Assembly: GCF_900104955.1 (NCBI RefSeq)
Contig: NZ_FNSI01000001.1
Span: 530,001-594,000, forward strand
Reading direction: 5' to 3'
DNA: 64,000 nt
Source of the DNA: Beijerinckia sp. 28-YEA-48
GTDB lineage: Bacteria > Pseudomonadota > Alphaproteobacteria > Rhizobiales > Beijerinckiaceae
A program made the position numbers and the translations under genes. The notes under the pieces were generated by a model. It saw nothing but the letters and a program-made list of their open reading frames with translations, was not told where the DNA came from and searched no databases. This document shows, piece after piece, positions 57,922-64,000 of this stretch; the stretch's first letter is position 1; every line of letters starts with the position of its first letter.

Positions 57922-59226
57922 CTAACCTTGCAGGAGCTTTGGCAACCACAGAGCGATTGCCGGAAAGAGCGTTAGAAGCAGCAGCAACAGAAGATCCGCG
58001 GCAATGAACGGTGCGACGCCACGATAGATGGTCGAGAGCGAAATCTGCGGCGCCATGCCGTGCAGGATGAAGACAATGATGCCGATCGGCGGGATGATCA
58101 TCCCCAGTTCGATCACCACCACATTGATCACGCCCCACCAGATCACGTCATAGCCGAGCTTGTCGATCACCGGCAGGACGAAGGGCAGAGTGATGAGCAT
58201 GGCGGCAATCTCGTCGAAGACCGAGCCGAGGATGAGATAGACCACCAGCAGCGACAGGATGATGGCGATGCCGGGCATTTGCGCGGCATTGATCATCTCG
58301 ATCAAAGCTTCGGGCACGCGGGCCAGGGAAATGAAATAGGAGAAGATCGAGGCGCCGATGATGATCGTATAGATCATCGCCGTGGCGCTGGCGCATTCGC
58401 GCATGCCGAGCCATATGGAGTCGAGGCTCAAGCGGTTGCGCATGAGGGCGAAGGCGAGCGACAGCACCGCCGCGACGGAGGCTGCCTCGTTGACCGTGAA
58501 GATGCCGCTATAGAGCCCGCAGAAGATGATGAGCATCAGCAGGCCGACAGGGGCTGCGCGGCGGATCAGCGGCCAACGTTCCGACCACGGCATTTTGGCG
58601 GAGACCGGCGCGATCTTTGGTTGCAACCGCACAATCAGCGTGATGGTGGCGACGTTCAGGGCGATGGCGAGCAGCGCCGGCACGAGGGATGCGACAAAAA
58701 GATCGAAGATGAAGGCTTTCGCGGCGATGCAATAGAGGATCATCACGATCGACGGCGGGATCAGTGATTTCAACGTTCCGCCGGCCGCGATGGTGGCGGC
58801 GGAAAAGCCTGGCGCGTAGCCGCGCCGGATCATTTCGGGCAGGGCGGCTTTGGCGAAGGTCGCCGCTGTCGCGGTTGATGAGCCGCAGACGGCGCCGAAG
58901 GTGGCGCAGCCACCTATGGTTGCATAGGCGAGGCCGCCGCGCCGATGGCCGACGAGCGCTGCCGCCGCATTATAGACATCGGCCGAGAAGCCAGCCGCGG
59001 TGGCGAAGGTGCCCATCAATAGAAATAGCGGCACCGAAGCGAGATCGAGGCTCGACAGTAGGCCGGATGGTTCGCTGGAGAGAAAAGTCAGCGCCGGCGC
59101 CCAGCCAGCCTGTAGCGCGAAGCCGGCAACGCCGACCACGATCATAGCGATGCCGATGGGGATTTGCAGCAGCATCAATACGAGCAGCGCGGCGAGCCCC
59201 AAAGCGCCGATGGCGAGCGGACTCAA
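57922..59226 (-). CDS. TRAP transporter large permease (DctM-like)
   Basis: The protein (434 residues, about twelve membrane segments) has DctM features: an N-terminal LAALLVLMLLQIPIGIAMIV, GAVCGSSTATAATFAKAALP with the conserved small-residue loop, and GGTLKSLIPPSIVMILYCIA. The TTG at 59226 overlaps the DctQ stop (TTGA) and gives the family's usual length. It forms the cation-driven channel that works with DctQ and the DctP binding protein. Confidence 0.88.
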   Translation of the reverse strand: MSPLAIGALGLAALLVLMLLQIPIGIAMIVVGVAGFALQAGWAPALTFLSSEPSGLLSSLDLASVPLFLLMGTFATAAGFSADVYNAAAALVGHRRGGLAYATIGGCATFGAVCGSSTATAATFAKAALPEMIRRGYAPGFSAATIAAGGTLKSLIPPSIVMILYCIAAKAFIFDLFVASLVPALLAIALNVATITLIVRLQPKIAPVSAKMPWSERWPLIRRAAPVGLLMLIIFCGLYSGIFTVNEAASVAAVLSLAFALMRNRLSLDSIWLGMRECASATAMIYTIIIGASIFSYFISLARVPEALIEMINAAQMPGIAIILSLLVVYLILGSVFDEIAAMLITLPFVLPVIDKLGYDVIWWGVINVVVIELGMIIPPIGIIVFILHGMAPQISLSTIYRGVAPFIAADLLLLLLLTLFPAIALWLPKLLQG

Positions 59227-59753
59227 AGCACGGCCTCGGTGGAATCGGTGTGATTGTCCTTGCGGGGTGTGCCGATGTGGTAGACCTCGAGGACAATAAC
59301 GATCGCTTGGACGCAAACCGAGAGCCATAGGATGGCTGCGACCACATACCAGAACGGCGCCACGGGGATTTTCAGCACCCAGGTCGTCTCATGCGCCTGC
59401 GCCATTTTGCCGGCGAAGGACGTGAACTGCCAGGCGAGCGCGATATAGACGACGCCGGTGACCAGAGCGGCAAAGGCGTCGAGAATCCGGCCGATCACAG
59501 GCGCGCCGAGCGAGTTGAGGAAGTGCAGCGTGATATTACTGCGCTCCATCAGTCCGACGGGCAGGCAGGCGGCGACACCGATGGCCACCGCCAGGCCGCC
59601 CATGTCGCGCACACCGTCGATCGGTGCATTGGCCAGCCAGCGCAGCAGGCCATCCGCCAGCGTCATGACCGCGAGGAACATCAACGCGGTCAGGCCGGCA
59701 ATCGAAATCATCCGCGTGATACGCAGACCAAACTGCTCGATACGGTCGAACAA
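59223..59753 (-). CDS. TRAP transporter small permease (DctQ-like)
   Basis: This 176-residue protein has four membrane segments and the DctQ-type IAGLTALMFLAVMTLADGLL and ERSNITLHFLNSL region. TTG 59753 follows GGAGG. It couples the binding protein to DctM and overlaps its gene by 4 bp. It lies 12 bp after the DctP gene, so the order is DctP, DctQ, DctM as usual. Confidence 0.85.
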   Translation of the reverse strand: MFDRIEQFGLRITRMISIAGLTALMFLAVMTLADGLLRWLANAPIDGVRDMGGLAVAIGVAACLPVGLMERSNITLHFLNSLGAPVIGRILDAFAALVTGVVYIALAWQFTSFAGKMAQAHETTWVLKIPVAPFWYVVAAILWLSVCVQAIVIVLEVYHIGTPRKDNHTDSTEAVL

Positions 59754-59765
59754 CAGCGACCTCCG

Positions 59766-60785
59766 CTATTTGCCGGCGCGATAGGCGGCTGTTTCCTTGC
59801 GGACGAGGTCGAGCAATTCCTTATTGCGCGGCTGTTTGGCCACCCAGGCGTCGATCACTGTGTTGAAGATGGGTTGCGCTTGATCGAGTTCTGCTTGCGG
59901 CGGGATGACCACCGTGCGCTTGGGGTCGTCGGCCAAACGCTTCATCAGCAGGTCGTTATAGGCGGTAATGCCATCGTTGAAGCGCTCCGCCGTCCAGTCG
60001 CCGCTGTATTTGCGGATGACGTCCTGGGCCGCTTTCGGCAGGCTGTCGAATTTGGCGCGGTTGAGCAGGATCGCCAGCGGCACGACGCCGAGGCGGATGA
60101 AATAATGCGCGTTGGTGACGCGGGCGATGCCGAAGTCGAAGAGCGGCGAGGGATGAGACGTGGTGCCGTCGATGGTGCGGCGGCTGATGGCTTCCGGGAT
60201 CTCGACCGTGGTCATGCCGATGGGCACGGCGCCAAGTGCCTTGACGGTCTCGCTCTCGATGGCGCCAGCGGCGCGGATTTTCTTGCCCTTGATGTCGGCG
60301 AGGGTGCGGATCGGCTCACGGGTATGGATCGAATAGGGCGCGGTGCCGAATACGCCGATCGGGAAGAACTGATCATAGCCCTTGATCTGGCCTGAGTTGA
60401 TCAGCCGGTTCATGACGATCGTCGACTCTTTCAAATCGCGGAACAGGCCGGGCAGTTCGAAAACTTCGTTCTCTTGAAAGCGCCCTGGTGTGTAGGAGGC
60501 AACGACCCAGGCGATGTCGGCGACACCATCGAGCACCATCTGCGCTTGCTGCGCTGGATTGCGGCCCAAGGCGCCATTGGGAAAGAGCTCGATTTCGACG
60601 CCGGCGTTTTCCTTGTTCACCGCTTCGGCGAAAGGTTTGAAGACCGTGAGATAGGTCTGCTCGGTGTCGGGGGAGAAGATTGCGAAACGGAGTCTGACCG
60701 TTTGCGCTTCGGCAAATGCGGTCATGGCGATCAAGCCGGCGCAAGCTGGAATAAGCGCCTTCAGCGCACGTCGCGTGATGTGCAT
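59766..60785 (-). CDS. TRAP transporter substrate-binding protein (DctP-like)
   Basis: This 339-residue periplasmic protein has a signal peptide (MHITRRALKALIPACAGLIA to about FAEAQ). DctP motifs include RFAIFSPDTEQTYLTVFKPF, VEIELFPNGALGRNPAQQAQ and DIKGKKIRAAGAIESETVKA. ATG 60785 follows GGGGGGAG by a few nt. It is the first gene of the minus-strand operon and divergent from an IclR regulator, its likely controller. DctP proteins bind organic acids with an Arg in the ligand site. Confidence 0.88.
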   Translation of the reverse strand: MHITRRALKALIPACAGLIAMTAFAEAQTVRLRFAIFSPDTEQTYLTVFKPFAEAVNKENAGVEIELFPNGALGRNPAQQAQMVLDGVADIAWVVASYTPGRFQENEVFELPGLFRDLKESTIVMNRLINSGQIKGYDQFFPIGVFGTAPYSIHTREPIRTLADIKGKKIRAAGAIESETVKALGAVPIGMTTVEIPEAISRRTIDGTTSHPSPLFDFGIARVTNAHYFIRLGVVPLAILLNRAKFDSLPKAAQDVIRKYSGDWTAERFNDGITAYNDLLMKRLADDPKRTVVIPPQAELDQAQPIFNTVIDAWVAKQPRNKELLDLVRKETAAYRAGK

Positions 60786-60947
60786 GGCTCCCCCCTTTGA
60801 ATATCTCGCCGACAAAAGGGCTCCCCTCGAGCGCTTGGTCAACGATCTGTCGTCAAAGATAGACAGGAATCATTGAATGTCAAATAATGATACTGAGGAA
60901 CAAAATTGACTTGACGATTGCGAGTTGAGAGATTGTATTATCAATAT

Positions 60948-61823
60948 ATGAGACAACGAAATAAGTCGTCAGAGGAAACGAAAGCTGTTTCGCCGCCGCG
61001 GGATGAGCGGCCGGCTGCGCGGCGCGAGCGGCCATCGAGCAGTTTGTCGCGCACCTTTGCCTTGCTGGATTTGTTCACGCCTGCGCGCATGGTGTGGAGC
61101 GCCGAAGCGATGATCGACCATTGCGGTTATTCGCGCCCGACAGGCTATCGCTACATTCGCGAACTGGTCGAGACCGGGCTGCTTGTGCGTTTCGGCGACG
61201 GCTTTTATTCGCTCGGGCCACGAGTGGTCGAACTTGATCTGCTGATCCGTCAGGCCGATCCGCTGTTGTCGGCGGGCTTGCCGATCATTCGCGACATCGT
61301 CGCGCGCACGGGCGTCGATATCAATCTGATCCGCCGCTATGACGAGCGTATCGTGACGATCCATCAGGAAAGCGGGGGCGATCATCTGCTGATTTCCTTC
61401 GGGCGCGGGCGGCAGTTGCCGGCGCTGCGCGGAGCGGGATCCAAGGTCATCATCGCGCATCTGCCCCGGGGCCGTTTGAAGCGCATCTATGACAGCGATC
61501 CGGAACTGGCGGCCCAGGTCGGCTATGGCGAGAACTGGCTGGAATTCCGCAACACGATGAGCGCCATCAGGCGGACCGGATTTGCCTTGTCCTATGGTGA
61601 GCTTGATGACGGTCTTGCCGGTGTTGCAGCGCCGATCTTTGGTATCGATGGGGTGGTTATCGGCTCTATCGTCGCGGCTTTGACGCAGCAGCGCCTGGCG
61701 CTGATCCAGATCGACAAGCTGACCGATACGATCAAGACGGGTGCGGCGCGCATCAGCGAGGAAGTCGCCATTATCAGCGATCCGGCGCGGCACATTGGGG
61801 AAAAGATGGGGGCGGAGATTTGA
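60948..61823 (+). CDS. IclR-family transcriptional regulator
   Basis: The 291-residue regulator has an N-terminal winged helix (SSLSRTFALLDLFTPARMVW, then MIDHCGYSRPTGYRYIRELV) and an IclR-type effector domain (VDINLIRRYDERIVTIHQES and GGDHLLISFGRGRQLPALRG). IclR proteins bind an aromatic or small acid and control divergent operons. ATG 60948 is preferred to an upstream start. It is divergent from the TRAP operon across about 160 bp and its stop overlaps the FAD-monooxygenase start, so it may control both directions. Confidence 0.87.
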   Translation: MRQRNKSSEETKAVSPPRDERPAARRERPSSSLSRTFALLDLFTPARMVWSAEAMIDHCGYSRPTGYRYIRELVETGLLVRFGDGFYSLGPRVVELDLLIRQADPLLSAGLPIIRDIVARTGVDINLIRRYDERIVTIHQESGGDHLLISFGRGRQLPALRGAGSKVIIAHLPRGRLKRIYDSDPELAAQVGYGENWLEFRNTMSAIRRTGFALSYGELDDGLAGVAAPIFGIDGVVIGSIVAALTQQRLALIQIDKLTDTIKTGAARISEEVAIISDPARHIGEKMGAEI

Positions 61824-63343
61824 ACGCGCCAGAGGCCTCCACTCCATCCATGGTCGATGTCGCGCTTGTCGGCTACGGGCCGACGGGTGTTGCGCTGGCC
61901 AATATGCTGGGTCTCTACGGGCTGTCCGTCGCGATATTCGAACGCGAGGCGGAGCCGGCCCATCTGCCGCGTGCGGTCCACTTCGATGGCGAAGTGATGC
62001 GGATATTTCAGTCGATGGGGGTGGCCGACGCCTTGGCGCCCCATGTTCACATTTCGAAAGGCATCAAATATTTCAACACCGAGGGGCAGTTGCTCCTGGA
62101 GCGCAAGCCAGCGCATGAGATCGGCCTGCATGGTTGGGCCAACAATTTTCTTTTCCATCAGCCGGATCTGGAGCGCATTCTGCGCGCGGGCGTTGCTCGT
62201 TTTCCTTCTGTTCGCGCCTATCTCAATCACGATGTCTTGCAGGTCGTCGACAGGGAAACCCATGTCGAGTTGCGGACGCAAGAGACGGTCAGCGGGACGA
62301 CGTCCACTCACTTGGCCCGTTGGGTGGTCGGTTGCGACGGCGGCCGGTCGATGGTCCGGCAAGCGATTGGCCCTGACTTCGAGGATTTCGGCCTGCATCA
62401 GCTCTGGCTGGTCGTCGATGTTCTGTTGTCGAGAGATATCAACTTACCCGATGCGACGGTGCAGTTCTGCGATCCGGCGCGACCGATTACCTGCGTGCGG
62501 GGCACGGGGCGTCGGCGCCGATGGGAGATCATGGTCATGCCCGGTGACGATCCGCAGACGATCGATCGTTCGGAAAATGTGTGGCAACTGCTGTCGCGTT
62601 GGGTCACGCCTCAGGATGGCGAGCTGGTGCGTCGGGCACTCTACACTTTTCATTCCCTGATCGCCGAGAAATGGCGCGGCAACCGCTTGTTGATTGCCGG
62701 CGATAGCGCTCATCAGACGCCGCCGTTCCTGGGCCAGGGATTGTGCGCGGGCATTCGCGATGCAGCGAATCTCGGCTGGAAACTGGCGCGTGTGGTGAAT
62801 GGCGCCTCCGAAGGCTTACTCGACAGCTATCAAAGCGAGCGCCACGCCCATGTCCGCGCCTACATTCAGGAGGCGGTGCGGCTCGGTTCCATCATTCAGA
62901 CGACCGATCCGCAGGTTGCCGCTGCCCGTGACAAGGCGCTGCTCGAAACCGGACCAGAAGAAATGGTCAACCTCTCACCACCGCTCGGGCCAGGCCTGCA
63001 TCAGGGCAAAGGTGTTGCCGGCACAATCTTGGCGCAGCCACGGTTGAGCGATGGCAGACTGATCGACGATGTCGCTGGAAAAAATTTCGCGTTGGTCGGT
63101 GAGGCAGCGATCCCGCCGCATCTGTTCAAATCCGTTGAAGACATTTGCGCGGCTGTCGGCATGGTGTCTATCGCCGATGCTGCGCTCGCCCCATGGCTTG
63201 CGCAGGCCGGAGCGCGTTGGATCGTCCTGCGGCCGGATCGATATGTTTTTGGAACGGCCAACAGTCCTGACGAACTGGATGAGCTTGTCAGGTCGCTGCC
63301 GGCGGCCCTTGAAGCACGGACGTTGCAGCACGTCTTGAACTAA
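61820..63343 (+). CDS. FAD-dependent aromatic hydroxylase (MhpA/PHBH-like)
   Basis: This 507-residue flavoprotein monooxygenase has the FAD GxGxxG fold (VGYGPTGVALANMLGLYGL, Gly18-Gly23), the DG motif (VVGCDGGRSMVRQA), and the GD ribitol-binding motif LLIAGDSAHQTPPFLGQGLC with RDAANLGWKL around residue 293. It resembles MhpA-type hydroxylases of phenylpropionoids or other phenolic acids and would add a ring hydroxyl using NAD(P)H and O2. The start is a TTG overlapping the IclR stop (TTGA); an ATG at 61850 is an alternative. It may feed the VOC ring-cleavage enzyme in the divergent operon. Confidence 0.88.
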   Translation: MNAPEASTPSMVDVALVGYGPTGVALANMLGLYGLSVAIFEREAEPAHLPRAVHFDGEVMRIFQSMGVADALAPHVHISKGIKYFNTEGQLLLERKPAHEIGLHGWANNFLFHQPDLERILRAGVARFPSVRAYLNHDVLQVVDRETHVELRTQETVSGTTSTHLARWVVGCDGGRSMVRQAIGPDFEDFGLHQLWLVVDVLLSRDINLPDATVQFCDPARPITCVRGTGRRRRWEIMVMPGDDPQTIDRSENVWQLLSRWVTPQDGELVRRALYTFHSLIAEKWRGNRLLIAGDSAHQTPPFLGQGLCAGIRDAANLGWKLARVVNGASEGLLDSYQSERHAHVRAYIQEAVRLGSIIQTTDPQVAAARDKALLETGPEEMVNLSPPLGPGLHQGKGVAGTILAQPRLSDGRLIDDVAGKNFALVGEAAIPPHLFKSVEDICAAVGMVSIADAALAPWLAQAGARWIVLRPDRYVFGTANSPDELDELVRSLPAALEARTLQHVLN

Positions 63344-63372
63344 TGGTCCGCAGATCTTGGAGGGAGAAAGCG

Positions 63373-64000
63373 ATGAACCGTAAGCCACTCAACGACATTA
63401 GCGAAAGTGATATCAAGAAATTCAACGAAGACGGCGTTATCTGTCTTCGTGGCATGTTCGATCAGGATTGGATCGAACGCATGAATACGGCGATCAACCG
63501 GACGATGGATGCGAGCCATCCCGATGCCCGGCAGCGCGAAGTCACCAAAGCCCTGGGAGGGGACAAGGGACGTTTTCACATCAATTCTTTCGTCTGGCGC
63601 TGGGACGATGATTTCCGCGCCTTCGCGCTGGACTCGCCGTGTCCGCAGATCGCGGCTCGGCTGATGGGCCTCGACAAGGTGTCGCTGTTCTACGATCAGG
63701 TTTTCGTCAAGGAACCGGAGACGGCGGAGAAGACGGACTGGCACCACGATCTGCCGTTCTGGCCTCTGCGGGGCGCCAATATCCTATCGGTCTGGGTGGC
63801 GCTGACCTCGGTCAACAGCGAGAATAGCGCGCTTGAATATATTGCGGGCTCCCATAAATGGGGCAAATTCTATCGCGCCGCGATCCCCGACAACGATCCG
63901 CATTTCAAAAGCGACTTTGAGGAATGCCCGGATTTCAGCAAGGAACGAAGCGATGGCAAACACCGCTTTCTGAGCTGGGAAATGCAGGCCGGTGATTGCC
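63373..64000 (+). CDS. Phytanoyl-CoA dioxygenase-like (PhyH) protein, C-terminus cut off by window edge
   Basis: The visible 209 residues start at ATG 63373 after GGAGGGAGAAAG. TDWHHDLPFWPLRG carries the iron-binding HxD (His124, Asp126). The N-terminal part and the SALEYIAGSHKWGKF segment fit PhyH-family non-haem Fe(II)/2-oxoglutarate dioxygenases. The distal iron His and 2-oxoglutarate Arg lie beyond the edge. It could oxidise an alkyl group or acyl-CoA of the compound attacked by the FAD hydroxylase 29 bp upstream. Confidence 0.82.
   Translation, partial: MNRKPLNDISESDIKKFNEDGVICLRGMFDQDWIERMNTAINRTMDASHPDARQREVTKALGGDKGRFHINSFVWRWDDDFRAFALDSPCPQIAARLMGLDKVSLFYDQVFVKEPETAEKTDWHHDLPFWPLRGANILSVWVALTSVNSENSALEYIAGSHKWGKFYRAAIPDNDPHFKSDFEECPDFSKERSDGKHRFLSWEMQAGDC

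Noticed and set aside
58060..58767. A His/Asp-rich plus-strand frame resembling a metal-binding protein
   Set aside because: It is the complement of DctM membrane-helix codons, which produces long HDDR-like strings; no independent support.
59391..60395. A 334-residue plus-strand frame opposite the TRAP genes
   Set aside because: It crosses DctQ and DctP, is rich in Arg/Asp/His without motifs, and both real genes have signal or membrane features on the minus strand.

Overview
The window looks like part of a high-GC, soil- or water-type alphaproteobacterial chromosome, most likely of the Hyphomicrobiales (Rhizobiales). This is an inference from protein flavour and gene content; there is no rRNA, tRNA or other phylogenetic marker here. 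It is an accessory catabolic region of about 62 genes. It is dense in ring-modifying oxygenases, CoA ligases, decarboxylases and lyases, and in substrate-binding proteins (ten of them), each stretch having its own regulator. I saw no insertion sequence, prophage, CRISPR array or stable RNA gene.

Layout. (1) 0-8.5 kb: a GntR-controlled aromatic-acid unit with a CitE-like lyase, acyl-CoA ligase, ACMSD-type amidohydrolase, AAHS-type MFS importer and cupin. Five copies of an AACTGG-centred motif lie in its promoter regions. A truncated LVIVD-repeat secreted protein lies at the left edge. (2) 8.5-14.3 kb: a bicupin-like protein, a Bug-type binding protein, and an island of APS-kinase-like protein, OmpR/EnvZ-type two-component system and sulfotransferase. 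(3) 14.3-23.6 kb, all minus strand: four binding proteins, a diheme cytochrome c, an FMN reductase, a ThDP enzyme, an extradiol (VOC) dioxygenase and a second GntR regulator. (4) 23.8-28.6 kb: a UbiD-type decarboxylase, a two-subunit molybdenum hydroxylase (isoquinoline 1-oxidoreductase type) and a DoxX protein. (5) 28.7-37.3 kb: a LysR regulator divergent from a complete NitT/TauT-type ABC importer, then a cyclase-family hydrolase, an amidohydrolase, an FAH-family hydrolase, a frameshifted TcuB-like remnant and an SDR. (6) 37.4-52.5 kb: a Bug protein, a luciferase-like monooxygenase, a second ABC importer split around two Rieske oxygenases, an Asp/Glu-racemase-like protein without cysteines at the usual sites, an unrecognised 380-residue protein, two divergent LysR paralogues, a creatinase-like protein, a class II aldolase and an O-methyltransferase. 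Four related promoter-upstream sequences tie several of these genes together. (7) 53-64 kb: a minus-strand operon (TRAP transporter, thiolase-like protein, CoA ligase, Bug protein, extradiol-type VOC protein). It is divergent from an IclR regulator, an FAD aromatic hydroxylase and a phytanoyl-CoA-dioxygenase-like protein that runs off the right edge.

How it fits together (inference). Imported aromatic or heteroaromatic acids would be hydroxylated (Rieske, molybdenum, FAD or FMN enzymes), decarboxylated (UbiD, ACMSD-type), ring-cleaved (VOC dioxygenases) and processed by hydrolases, aldolases or CoA-dependent lyases. No single substrate can be named from sequence. No Rieske reductase, UbiX or TctAB membrane component is present, so those partners must be encoded elsewhere. 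The most novel-looking segment is 38.6-51.8 kb, where an unrecognised protein and two family members with altered active sites sit under a shared regulatory motif.
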